Shown here in pieces: positions 32,685-41,056 of a stretch of DNA of 62,574 bases; the first letter of the stretch is position 1; the number at the start of each line of letters is the position of its first letter. Origin of the DNA: a virus. Position numbers and translations under genes: made by a program. The stretch is taken from IMG/VR virus record IMGVR_UViG_3300022752_003914, positions 1 through 62,574 of that record; one strand, written 5' to 3'. Below the pieces are notes generated by a model. The model made no database searches. It had not been told where the DNA came from and saw nothing but the letters and a program-made list of their open reading frames with translations.

Positions 32685-33469
32685 TAAAAGGTATAAATGG
32701 CAAACCATATTACGATTTAGATAACCTAATCGATATAGAAGGTTTTTTAAAATTGCATCCTGAAATTTGTGCTGGATTAGTATTATCAAAGCACAAAAAA
32801 GAAGGAAATTTGTATGTATGTGCGGGAGCTGAGACTAGCCCTGACTACGGATATCGTAAATGGACTTATTATGCGATAGAGGAATATAACAAATTACCAA
32901 ATAATGATCCAATAAAAATTCAAGGAGAAAAATTAGGTGGATTGCACAAAAACCGTGACCAGTTTATATTATATTTAAAACTAGTATTAGGTGCATATGA
33001 TGCCTACCAGTTTGTTTTTTTAAAGACTGAATCAGGTGGATGGGATAGTAGATTTGAAGAAAAAGATTATACTCCAGATATAGTATATTTTCCTAATCTT
33101 AAAATATGGTTAGAAAATCTTGTCAAAGACAATATTTTCAAACATTTAGGACGAATTATTTTCTTTAAACAAGAACATGACACAAGACCTGGCATACATA
33201 GAGACTTATATCAAGGTGATGCATTTTCTTACACCCCACACAGACATGAATTTATACACATTACCCCTGACAACAATAAAGGATTATTTTTATGGGACCC
33301 AGACACAAACGAAAGACTTAAAATAAATTCAAGAGCATGTTGGTTTAACGATTTAGATTGGCATAGCGGAAGTTCAAGTCCTGTACAGACTTATGGCATT
33401 AGAATAGATGGTGTTTTTACAGAAGAATTTAGACAAAAATTAGGCATAGACCATTTAGAAAATTATTAA
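32681..33469 (+). CDS. 2OG-Fe(II) oxygenase-like protein, large form
   Basis: 262 aa. GIHRDLYQGD gives HxD, EFIHITP and KGLFLWDPDTNE form the core, WFNDLDWHSGSSS gives the distal His, and YGIRIDG the Arg position. The N-terminal 100 residues form a separate helical domain. It is related to the protein at 36575-37372 (GYHADIN, NWHGNFN) in length and order of motifs. Its last 4 bp overlap the convergent gene at 33466. Confidence 0.7.
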   Translation: MIKGINGKPYYDLDNLIDIEGFLKLHPEICAGLVLSKHKKEGNLYVCAGAETSPDYGYRKWTYYAIEEYNKLPNNDPIKIQGEKLGGLHKNRDQFILYLKLVLGAYDAYQFVFLKTESGGWDSRFEEKDYTPDIVYFPNLKIWLENLVKDNIFKHLGRIIFFKQEHDTRPGIHRDLYQGDAFSYTPHRHEFIHITPDNNKGLFLWDPDTNERLKINSRACWFNDLDWHSGSSSPVQTYGIRIDGVFTEEFRQKLGIDHLENY

Positions 33470-34080
33470 ATTGCCATTATTTGAATAGTATATTTGTTGG
33501 TTGGTCCTAAATTTCCACCGCCATGTGCTAACCAAAAATCAAATTCATACATATCTCCCTTTAATCCAGTGGATAAAATTGTATTTCCATACCATAAATG
33601 ATGCCATGGTTTAATATCTTCTGGTAAAATAAGATAACGTTTTATTTTCATTATATTAGATTTGTCTATATTATTAGATTCAATAAATTCATCGACAGTA
33701 TCAATATGATTTGGTATACAACATCCTGGAGGTATTTGAGTTACCCATACTTTATATTTTATAAATTTTGAATTTAAAAAATTTATGAAATCATCATTAC
33801 CTATTATAGTAGAATAATTTGTAATTTTCCATTGGCATATATTTGTAGAAACAAAGTGATTAAAATGTGATAGATTTACAAAATCTTTATTATTACTTTC
33901 AACAAAATTTTTAATAGTATCAAAGTTTCTCGTAGGAACAAGATTCCAGTTATGATTTTCAAATTGATCTATGATATTATCAGGTAGAAAACCGTTTATA
34001 TTTTTTATGAAATTTAACTTTGTAATTGGGTTGCTTTTATAAAAATCATATGTAAGTGAACTAAATATCTTTGAAATCAT
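33466..34080 (-). CDS. 2OG-Fe(II) oxygenase-like protein
   Basis: 204 aa. CCIPNHIDTVDEF supplies HxD and FWLAHGGGNLG the distal His. The arginine that usually follows is a lysine (TNKYTIQIM), as in the four related genes to the right. A single-gene unit whose ATG at 34080 is preceded by a minus-strand TATAAATA box at 34093-34086. Substrate unknown. Confidence 0.7.
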   Translation of the reverse strand: MISKIFSSLTYDFYKSNPITKLNFIKNINGFLPDNIIDQFENHNWNLVPTRNFDTIKNFVESNNKDFVNLSHFNHFVSTNICQWKITNYSTIIGNDDFINFLNSKFIKYKVWVTQIPPGCCIPNHIDTVDEFIESNNIDKSNIMKIKRYLILPEDIKPWHHLWYGNTILSTGLKGDMYEFDFWLAHGGGNLGPTNKYTIQIMAI

Positions 34081-34085
34081 AAGAA

Positions 34086-34093
34086 TATTTATA
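34086..34093 (-). promoter_or_regulatory. T4-late-like box TATAAATA
   Basis: Reads TATAAATA on the minus strand and lies 5 nt before the ATG at 34080. The same AT-rich 26-bp gap must also start the divergent gene at 34107, which in contrast has a GGGAG ribosome site. Confidence 0.65.
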
Positions 34094-34106
34094 AGGGAGT
34101 TTTATA

Positions 34107-34727
34107 ATGGAATATTTTGGTAATTTGTCACATATTATAGACAAATATATTGACATATCAAAATTAATTAACGGCATTAGAGATGAACTTATTCTTGATG
34201 AATCAAAAAGAATAATAGGGGACGAACAGAGTGATATGTTATTTGAAGCAGGTTACGTTGGATTTAAATGGATAGGAATAAACTATTTCCCTAATGTACA
34301 TTTTTCTAAAGAATTAATATATGAGTTAGATAATGTCTTTAAAACAAAAGTAATAGCTGCATGGATAAATGAAATACCAGTTGGTAAAGTTTTCCCGCCA
34401 CATAGAGATCATGACCCTAGATTCGTTAAAATAAAAAAACTAGGAAAACTTGTTACTTATAATATTCATATTGGTGACCCAAGCTTTGGGCATGTATTTT
34501 TTATTGATAATAAAGTTAATTATATGCAAAACCATGGTGATTGTTATAAATGGACTCCCAATCAATTACATAGTGCAGGAAATGTTGGCTTTAAGCCAAA
34601 ATTTAATTTAATTTATAACGGTGTAGAATTATTTGAACCAATAGACATAAATTATAGGTGGGATTTTATTGACGAAACATTAGGAGATTGTAAAGAATAT
34701 TGTATTAATTGGGATTATGAATTATGA
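34107..34727 (+). CDS. 2OG-Fe(II) oxygenase-like, tandem paralog 1
   Basis: 206 aa. FPPHRDHDPRF (HxD), GDPSFGHVFF and QLHSAGNVGF (distal His) define the family; LIYNG follows with lysine in place of the usual arginine. The next two genes and the inverted gene at 35971 have the same motif order and length, so the four arose by duplication. GGGAG lies seven bases before the ATG. ATGA overlap with the next gene. Confidence 0.72.
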   Translation: MEYFGNLSHIIDKYIDISKLINGIRDELILDESKRIIGDEQSDMLFEAGYVGFKWIGINYFPNVHFSKELIYELDNVFKTKVIAAWINEIPVGKVFPPHRDHDPRFVKIKKLGKLVTYNIHIGDPSFGHVFFIDNKVNYMQNHGDCYKWTPNQLHSAGNVGFKPKFNLIYNGVELFEPIDINYRWDFIDETLGDCKEYCINWDYEL

Positions 34728-35341
34728 GTACTTTTGTTGGTAACTATGCCTCTATTGTAGATAAGTATATCAATTTAAACAATTTAAGAGATGGATGGAT
34801 AGAAAACTTAATTATTAATCATCCAAATGAAAGAGATAGTCATTCTAAGTTAATAAAAGCAGGATATGAGGATCCTGCTTGGATTGGTGTAAGTTATTGG
34901 GCACATATTCATGTTCCAAAAGAATTAATTTTTGAATTAGATGAGATTTTCGGAACTATATGCTGTGGTTTTAATATTAGCGAAATTGATGTTGGGAATG
35001 TAGCCCCGCCTCACCAAGATATTGAACCTAGAGAAAAAAAATTTAAATCAGAAGGTATTTATAAAAGATTTCATATTCATTTAGGTGAACCCAAATTTGG
35101 ACATGCATTTTTTGTTGATAATACATGCCACTACATGGAAAAACATGGAAATACATATATCTGGGATGATCCTGATGCATGGCATGCCGGTATAAACGCA
35201 GGATTATGTAAAAAATATTTATTGTCTTATAAAGGAATAAAATTCCATGACAACAGAAAAATTGAATATGACTGGTGGACCGAAAACAATGAAAATGGTT
35301 GTATAATACTTTGGAAGGATCATGAATGGCTGTTTTCCTAG
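34724..35341 (+). CDS. 2OG-Fe(II) oxygenase-like, tandem paralog 2
   Basis: 205 aa. APPHQDIEPREKKF (HxD), GEPKFGHAFF, then AWHAGINAGL (distal His) and KKYLLSYKG. Collinear with the genes on either side over the full length; the N-terminal ASIVDKYINLNNLRDG corresponds to HIIDKYIDISKLING of paralog 1. Starts in an ATGA overlap and itself overlaps paralog 3 by 16 bp. Confidence 0.72.
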   Translation: MSTFVGNYASIVDKYINLNNLRDGWIENLIINHPNERDSHSKLIKAGYEDPAWIGVSYWAHIHVPKELIFELDEIFGTICCGFNISEIDVGNVAPPHQDIEPREKKFKSEGIYKRFHIHLGEPKFGHAFFVDNTCHYMEKHGNTYIWDDPDAWHAGINAGLCKKYLLSYKGIKFHDNRKIEYDWWTENNENGCIILWKDHEWLFS

Positions 35342-35970
35342 AAAATATAAGTAAAAAATTTAATTTGTCTGACATAATGAAGTCAGTAAATGATTTAACA
35401 CTTGGTCATAGAGATATAATAAGAATGTACGACGAGGATGGTAAACCTCTATATGATAATTCCAAAGAAACATTAGAATTTGTTAAAAAAGTAAAGGATG
35501 CTGGATTAAAAGATCCAATTTGGGATAATTTTACACTATATCCTAATACACATTTTTCAGAAGATATAGTTTATTTTTTGGATAAATTATTAGGTACCGT
35601 ATGTACTCAATGTTGGATAAATCGTGTAAGACCTGGTATCACAGCAACTAGGCATAGAGATTTTGATAACAGAGAATCTGAGTTATTGAAGTTTGGAAAT
35701 CTTGAAAGATACTCATTACATTTAGGTAAACCAGAAATAGGGCATATTTTTATGGTTGAAAATGTAGCTATGTATATGCAGGAGGAAGGAAATTTATATA
35801 AATGGGATGATCATATGGCAGAACACGCAGGGGCGAATGCAGGATTTACATACAAAGCTCTTTTTATATATAGAGGTTTAAGACTTAAAGAACCACTGGA
35901 GTATGAATATGTTTGGCAAACAGATAATGATTCTGTTTTACTAAAACTAAAAGATGGAACTATTATTTAA
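35326..35970 (+). CDS. 2OG-Fe(II) oxygenase-like, tandem paralog 3
   Basis: 214 aa. TATRHRDFDNRES (HxD), GKPEIGHIFM and AEHAGANAGF (distal His), then YKALFIYRG. AAGGAT stands five bases before the ATG, and the start lies within paralog 2. Same family as its neighbours; its end abuts the convergent paralog 4 with no spacer. Confidence 0.72.
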   Translation: MAVFLENISKKFNLSDIMKSVNDLTLGHRDIIRMYDEDGKPLYDNSKETLEFVKKVKDAGLKDPIWDNFTLYPNTHFSEDIVYFLDKLLGTVCTQCWINRVRPGITATRHRDFDNRESELLKFGNLERYSLHLGKPEIGHIFMVENVAMYMQEEGNLYKWDDHMAEHAGANAGFTYKALFIYRGLRLKEPLEYEYVWQTDNDSVLLKLKDGTII

Positions 35971-36543
35971 TCATTCTATCCCAATATAGTGTAACAAATA
36001 TTTAGTTGAGTTACCACAATTAAATCCTAAATGATAATCTTTCCAATTTTTCCATTTATAAATATTACCTTGTTCAATCATATGAAACACATCGTGTTGT
36101 AGTATAAAAATTTTACCAACAGTTGGTTTATCTATAAAAATACTATAACGTGCAACTTTACCTAATTTTAGATATTCATCTTCCTTCTCTTCAATATCGT
36201 AATGCCATGGCACACATTTTCCTGGTTTAATTGAACTAATCCATACTCTTACTGGATTAGTTTTTAATAATTCATTTAATTTTTCAACGTATAATATGTC
36301 AAAATGTTGTTTAGGAAAATAATTAATATACTCAACAGAATCATTATCTAAATATCCAGCATCTTTCCAATAATTTCCCAATTCAATTATTTTTGGTCCG
36401 TGTATAGGATGATTAAACAACTTTGGATTTCCATATGGAGTTTTTGCATTCCTTAGTACCCCTTCTTTATGTTTTATTTCTTCTAATAACTGATCACAAT
36501 TAAGGAAATTATTACAATTTAAAATATATGTATATTCACTCAT
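35971..36543 (-). CDS. 2OG-Fe(II) oxygenase-like, inverted paralog 4
   Basis: 190 aa. VPWHYDIEEKEDEY (HxD), DKPTVGKIFI, DYHLGFNCGN (distal His), KYLLHYIG. Clearly related to paralogs 1-3 but on the opposite strand, meeting paralog 3 tail to tail. Its ATG is preceded at 6 nt by a TATAAATA box. An inverted copy beside three direct copies suggests that gene orientation is reshuffled within this array. Confidence 0.72.
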   Translation of the reverse strand: MSEYTYILNCNNFLNCDQLLEEIKHKEGVLRNAKTPYGNPKLFNHPIHGPKIIELGNYWKDAGYLDNDSVEYINYFPKQHFDILYVEKLNELLKTNPVRVWISSIKPGKCVPWHYDIEEKEDEYLKLGKVARYSIFIDKPTVGKIFILQHDVFHMIEQGNIYKWKNWKDYHLGFNCGNSTKYLLHYIGIE

Positions 36544-36549
36544 AAATAA

Positions 36550-36557
36550 TATTTATA
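36550..36557 (-). promoter_or_regulatory. T4-late-like box TATAAATA
   Basis: A perfect box on the minus strand, 6 nt before the ATG at 36543. The divergent gene at 36575 begins from the same gap and has AAAGGA as its ribosome site. Confidence 0.65.
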
Positions 36558-36574
36558 AAGGATAATTATGTGAA

Positions 36575-37372
36575 ATGATTTTAAGAAAAGACACACCTTA
36601 TATAACCTTAGATGAACATGTTAATGTTAAAGGATTATTAGATTTAGAAGATGAATTCAATTTTATGGTTTCAAGTGAGAACAAACATACAATAGACGGT
36701 GTATGGGTAGCAGGAAATCATAACCCAGAACATAAAAATGCATTTTATAGAGAAAAGGATGCACTTTATTATGTTCATCATCGAGCAAAATTATTAAGAA
36801 AAACAGACAAGCAATTAGATAAGTATATAAGTCATTTTGAAAAAACAAATGACATTAATGGATTAGCAAAATTTTACAAGTTAAAATTTCATGCTTATGA
36901 TCCATTCACAATTATGAAACTTCGTTATGTTATAAACAATGAAGAAAATAAACAAACGTACAAATGGAATACATGCATTAATAATTTTCCAAATATTAAA
37001 AAATTTTTTGAAGAATTACCATTTACAGATTTGCAAACTATAACTTTATTTTATGTAGATCATTACGTGCCAATTGGTTATCACGCAGACATTAATTATT
37101 TCCCATATGATAAAGATACTAGGAAAGAAAGAGAAATTAAAGCTCAAGAATTTATTTGGATGAGATTTAACCTAAATAGAGATTTTTATGTGTATGACAT
37201 AGAAGATGGTAAAATATTAGAATCTTATCCCTTTAAAGGTTATTGTGTATATTTTAATGATCATAATTGGCACGGTAATTTTAACCCAATACCATTTAGT
37301 TCAATTACTATAAAAGCCGAAGGTAATTTTATTGATGAATTAAAAAAATATAATTTACATAAAAATATTTAA
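36575..37372 (+). CDS. 2OG-Fe(II) oxygenase-like protein, large form
   Basis: 265 aa. VPIGYHADINYFPYD (HxD), FIWMRFNLNRDFYVYD, FNDHNWHGNFN (distal His) and SSITIKAEG (Arg position replaced by Lys). Length and order resemble the protein at 32681-33469. The N-terminal 100 residues are charged and helical. A single-gene plus-strand unit whose 3' end overlaps the convergent gene by 4 bp. Confidence 0.65.
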   Translation: MILRKDTPYITLDEHVNVKGLLDLEDEFNFMVSSENKHTIDGVWVAGNHNPEHKNAFYREKDALYYVHHRAKLLRKTDKQLDKYISHFEKTNDINGLAKFYKLKFHAYDPFTIMKLRYVINNEENKQTYKWNTCINNFPNIKKFFEELPFTDLQTITLFYVDHYVPIGYHADINYFPYDKDTRKEREIKAQEFIWMRFNLNRDFYVYDIEDGKILESYPFKGYCVYFNDHNWHGNFNPIPFSSITIKAEGNFIDELKKYNLHKNI

Positions 37373-38502
37373 TTTTTATTTTGTTTAATGTCTAAATTTT
37401 CGTGAATATTATATTGTTGTTCAACTAAATTTACAGGGCTGGCAAAATTAAAATTTTTGTCTATATCAACTTTAGAAATTCCGTTTTTTTCTAAAACTTG
37501 TAAAATTTCGTTGTTTTTTTCGATTAACTTACAAAAAATATTGAAATTATATTCAATATCATTTTTTAATTCATTAATATATTTATTTTTGTTATTTAAA
37601 AAATATTGTAAATTTTCAATTATAGCATCTATTCTTTGGTAAGGGTCAATTATATTATCATAATCATATTTTAAATATTCTATAAACGTTTTAAAGCCAT
37701 AACTTTCTAATGTTTTCCTTAGGCCCTTAGTACCTACTATAATAAAAGGGTGTTTATTATAAATCGCACGATAGGTTTTTTCTGAAATGTCATCTATTGG
37801 ATCATTACTTTTGTAAAAAGTTTCTGGTACCACTGATATACAGCTATTTTCATAATGTTTTTTGTTTACTGTATAATCTATATTTTTTGTGTAACCTGCT
37901 AATTCAAATCCAATAAAGTCTACCTTATCAGTGTCTAAGTGTTTAAAACAAGTTCTAAAAAATTTCTCATTTTCGGCCTCAGATAAATGTTTTGTGTATA
38001 TTTTACAGTCTTTTAAAACTGTTTCGCTGTAAGGTTCAAACAAACTATATATAATTTTATCCAAAAATCCTTGTTGAAATATTTTACTAATTAAAGTTAT
38101 TCTATTAATCCTATTAGGAATACCACCTATTATAAGACATTTTTCATTTTTAATATTATATTTGGTGTTAACTTTATATGGATATAACTTATAACTATTA
38201 TATATAGTATGCACAAATGTATTAAAATAATAAGTAACAAACTTATTAGAGAGTTGTCCATACCTTATATATGGGTAATTTAAAACTAAAAAAAAATTAT
38301 TATAGTGTAATTTTAAAGCTTTTTCATATATTATTTGTATATTTTTTTTTAGGTTTTCAATTTGATTTTCTTTCATTGTTTCTATAATAAAGCAACACAC
38401 TAAAGTTTGAAGATTTTCTAAAAGCTGATTTTCAATTACTTCATGTGCTTTTACCTCATCCAAAAAATAAAAGTAATCTAAAAATATTACATTTCCGTTC
38501 AT
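37369..38502 (-). CDS. Exostosin-like glycosyltransferase domain protein
   Basis: 377 aa. The C-terminal part has VVPETFYKSND, ISEKTYRAIYNKHPFIIVG and LESYGFKTF, the conserved nucleotide-sugar-binding block of exostosin-like enzymes, parallel to the one at 29992-31278. The N-terminal half is lysine- and asparagine-rich and not recognisable. It is the last gene of a minus-strand run and overlaps the radical SAM gene upstream by 4 bp. Confidence 0.65.
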   Translation of the reverse strand: MNGNVIFLDYFYFLDEVKAHEVIENQLLENLQTLVCCFIIETMKENQIENLKKNIQIIYEKALKLHYNNFFLVLNYPYIRYGQLSNKFVTYYFNTFVHTIYNSYKLYPYKVNTKYNIKNEKCLIIGGIPNRINRITLISKIFQQGFLDKIIYSLFEPYSETVLKDCKIYTKHLSEAENEKFFRTCFKHLDTDKVDFIGFELAGYTKNIDYTVNKKHYENSCISVVPETFYKSNDPIDDISEKTYRAIYNKHPFIIVGTKGLRKTLESYGFKTFIEYLKYDYDNIIDPYQRIDAIIENLQYFLNNKNKYINELKNDIEYNFNIFCKLIEKNNEILQVLEKNGISKVDIDKNFNFASPVNLVEQQYNIHENLDIKQNKN

Positions 38503-39356
38503 ATAATTTTTTCTAAAGCATGTGAACTAGGACATAATTTACACTGAGGAATATAGTTTTTAATTTTCACACGAAGGAAATGTTCTATTAAAGATTCATC
38601 AATAGTAGGATCGCAACTTTCATATTTTTCAAATAAGTTCTCATCCAATAAAGTATATTGTTTTGCAAATAAATGTCCAGTACCTACTACAGGACATTTG
38701 TATAAGTTACCTTGAACAATATAATGACAGGTTTTTGCAGGGCAATTTTCATGTACTGTTTTAGCATCATTACTATGAAATTTAATAGTTTTTTGATTAT
38801 ATGAAGTTATTGAATTTTTTATAAAATAGTATTTTCTATATAAATATATTAAATGTTTATTAGTAGATTCACTATAAAATACTATTTTATTCTCATATAA
38901 ATCATTTGGATCAACGTCTTTGATACGATAATTTATTTTTAGTTCTTGCAATATTTCATTAACATTTCTATAAATGTTATCAAAGTCTTTTTCATAGTGT
39001 ACAGCTACTTCTAAAAGATAATTATTTTCTATTGATTTTTTAGCTAAATTTTTATACTTTAGTTTATGAAACAAAGTTCCATTTGTAGATATTGTCATGT
39101 TATTATGCGTAGGCCATAATTTTCTAACATTAATCATCCAATTTTCAAAATCAGGATTAAGATAAGGTTCGCCTCCTAAAATTGATACACGATTAGGATA
39201 AATATATTTTGGCCATAATTCATTTTTAGTTTTATAATCTTTATATTTAAAGTAACCTTTTAAATTAAAGTTATTGAAGCTTAAACAATTACTACAAGAC
39301 AAATTACATGTATTGTTTATATAAAATTGTACTTCAGGTACATTAATTGGAAACAT
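38499..39356 (-). CDS. Radical SAM protein
   Basis: 285 aa. C17-x3-C21-x2-C24 (NTCNLSCSNC) with SILGGEPYLNPD following. C-terminal cysteines in ENCPAKTCHY, YKCPVVG and PQCKLC look like auxiliary cluster ligands. It is paralogous to the next gene (39358-40242) over its full length, and the two are separated by 1 bp. Substrate unknown. Confidence 0.86.
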   Translation of the reverse strand: MFPINVPEVQFYINNTCNLSCSNCLSFNNFNLKGYFKYKDYKTKNELWPKYIYPNRVSILGGEPYLNPDFENWMINVRKLWPTHNNMTISTNGTLFHKLKYKNLAKKSIENNYLLEVAVHYEKDFDNIYRNVNEILQELKINYRIKDVDPNDLYENKIVFYSESTNKHLIYLYRKYYFIKNSITSYNQKTIKFHSNDAKTVHENCPAKTCHYIVQGNLYKCPVVGTGHLFAKQYTLLDENLFEKYESCDPTIDESLIEHFLRVKIKNYIPQCKLCPSSHALEKII

Positions 39357-39357
39357 A

Positions 39358-40242
39358 TTAATTAATAGGATTATACACTTTAACGAAACCTATATCACAT
39401 AATCCACACTGTTTTATAGGTTCATTAATATTTTTTAAAAAATCATACACTTTATTTTTCCCAATTATTGGACTACACGGAACATAATCATTTAATAACA
39501 TATTATGTTTATTTAGCACGTTAAATTGTTTATTAAGTTGTTTGCCAACGGCTACTGCTACACATTTGAATAAATCGCCATCTACAATTATTCCACATGT
39601 TTTAAGGCAACAATTTTCATGTGTTTTAATTGGATCATTATCATGCATTTTAATTAAATTTTTATCGTAAAATTTTATTGAATTTTGAAAAAAAATTTGT
39701 TTTCTTTCAATTGTACCTAACACTTTATTTGTATCTTTATTTCTAAATTTTCTTAAATCTTCAACAATTTTTTTACTAGAATTTTTCGCAAATATAGTAT
39801 ATTCTTCAGAGTGATTTATGTTAGATTCTTTTAAAATATTTAAAAATGATTCATATGCAGGAAGATAATGATTTTCATGATGAATACTAATTTCTATTTC
39901 AAATCCAAGGTTTAAAATTTCTTTTGTAATTTTTTTAACATTTGATTTATGAAATAATGTACCATTTGTAAGTACCGATACATATTTGTCGGGCCATAGA
40001 TTACGTATACCACGTACCCAATTTATTAAATCAGGATTTAAAAAAGTTTCACCTCCTGTAATTTGTACTTTATGAGGATTAATAAAATTAGGCCAAAGTT
40101 TATTTTTACTAAAGTGATCTTCCCATTTTGAATAACCACTAAATCCTTTTATATTACTATACGATATACAATGTGTACAAGATAAATTACAAACATTAGT
40201 TATATGATAAGCTATTTCATTTAAATGAATAGGAAATTCCAA
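39358..40242 (-). CDS. Radical SAM protein (tandem paralog)
   Basis: 294 aa. C18-x3-C22-x2-C25 (NVCNLSCTHC) with QITGGETFLNPD, a GGET variant of the usual GGEP. C-terminal ENCCLKTC, FKCVAVA and KQCGLC are further cluster ligands. Shares SNIKGFSGYSKWEDH-like spacing with its neighbour's LKGYFKYKDY. Together with that neighbour and the exostosin-like gene it forms a unit likely started from the box at 41049-41056. Confidence 0.86.
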   Translation of the reverse strand: MEFPIHLNEIAYHITNVCNLSCTHCISYSNIKGFSGYSKWEDHFSKNKLWPNFINPHKVQITGGETFLNPDLINWVRGIRNLWPDKYVSVLTNGTLFHKSNVKKITKEILNLGFEIEISIHHENHYLPAYESFLNILKESNINHSEEYTIFAKNSSKKIVEDLRKFRNKDTNKVLGTIERKQIFFQNSIKFYDKNLIKMHDNDPIKTHENCCLKTCGIIVDGDLFKCVAVAVGKQLNKQFNVLNKHNMLLNDYVPCSPIIGKNKVYDFLKNINEPIKQCGLCDIGFVKVYNPIN

Positions 40243-40245
40243 AAT

Positions 40246-40509
40246 TTAATCATCCCAAAGTTTGTGCTGTTCAAATCTTTTCTCCTGTATAGTTTTTTCT
40301 TTAAACAATTTTCTCGGATTACCGCATAGTTGACAATTTGGTTTCCCACAATTCATTGCATGATGTTTAATCAGTCTATGTGGCTGATCTACTTGTTTAT
40401 TTGATTCTGTAATACCCTTAGCTTTGACTATTTTTACCTGACGATTAACTGCATTTTCATCACGTAATCTACGTGATGAATTTTTTATCCTACTACTTTC
40501 ATTACTCAT
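40246..40509 (-). CDS. Small conserved phage protein with Cys motif
   Basis: 87 aa. A basic N-terminus is followed by MNCGKPNCQLCGNPRKLF, three closely spaced cysteines of zinc-knuckle type, and EKTIQEKRFEQHKLWDD. Proteins with this CGNPRK ending are common in T4-like marine phages and are annotated only as hypothetical. It overlaps the IscU stop by 1 bp (TAATG). A nucleic-acid or metal-binding role is plausible. Confidence 0.75.
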   Translation of the reverse strand: MSNESSRIKNSSRRLRDENAVNRQVKIVKAKGITESNKQVDQPHRLIKHHAMNCGKPNCQLCGNPRKLFKEKTIQEKRFEQHKLWDD

Positions 40510-40889
40510 TAGTGTTTTTTACGATAATCATTAATTGCAGCTTTTATCGCATCTTCTGCGAGGATTGAGCAATGGATTTTGACTGGGGGGAGAGATAATT
40601 CTTCCGCGATTTTAGTATTTCTGATTGTTGTTGCATCATCCAATGTTTTACCCTTGACCCACTCTGTAACAAGACTTGACGAAGCAATTGCTGACCCGCA
40701 CCCATATGTCTTAAATTTGGCATCTGTTATAACTCCTGTTTTTTCATCTACTTTAATTTGTAACTTCATTACATCACCACATGCGGGTGCACCGACCATT
40801 CCTGTTCCTACGCTAGTATCATTTTTATCAAAACTTCCCACGTTACGTGGGTTTTCATAATGGTCAATTACTTGTTTTGAGTAAGCCAT
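40509..40889 (-). CDS. iscU: IscU/NifU-N Fe-S cluster assembly scaffold
   Basis: 126 aa, the length of E. coli IscU (about 128). All functional residues are kept: C37 and D39 in APACGD, C64 in YGCGSAIA, H106 and C107 in KIHCSILAEDA, and LPPVK at 100-104, the site recognised by the HscA chaperone. It assembles 2Fe-2S and 4Fe-4S clusters with host IscS and iron donors. No phage iscS, hscA or ferredoxin is in the window, so it must work with host partners. Eleven radical SAM enzymes in the same region give a ready explanation for its presence. Confidence 0.95.
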   Translation of the reverse strand: MAYSKQVIDHYENPRNVGSFDKNDTSVGTGMVGAPACGDVMKLQIKVDEKTGVITDAKFKTYGCGSAIASSSLVTEWVKGKTLDDATTIRNTKIAEELSLPPVKIHCSILAEDAIKAAINDYRKKH

Positions 40890-41031
40890 CTTTATTCTCC
40901 ATTGGAATCGTTGTCTCTAAATTTTCTTGTCTTAGAGGATTATTTGCAAATTTAACTAAAAAGTTTTCCCAAGCTTCGTCCTCTTCTGGAGTAACTTCTT
41001 GGTCTAGGTAAAGATTTTTACATGTATTCAT
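40864..41031 (-). CDS. Small acidic phage protein (55 aa)
   Basis: 55 aa, starting MNTCKNLYLDQEVTPEEDE, with GGAGG seven bases before the ATG and a TATAAATA box 17 nt upstream. It ends inside the iscU gene, overlapping its start by 26 bp, so it is the first gene of the iscU operon. The sequence EAWENFLVKFANNP suggests a short amphipathic helix. No known family. Confidence 0.75.
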   Translation of the reverse strand: MNTCKNLYLDQEVTPEEDEAWENFLVKFANNPLRQENLETTIPMENKDGLLKTSN

Positions 41032-41048
41032 TTTTTACCTCCTATCTG

Positions 41049-41056
41049 TATTTATA
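41049..41056 (-). promoter_or_regulatory. T4-late-like box TATAAATA
   Basis: TATAAATA on the minus strand, 17 nt before the ATG at 41031. Unlike the other boxes it leaves room for a leader with a GGAGG ribosome site. Confidence 0.65.
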
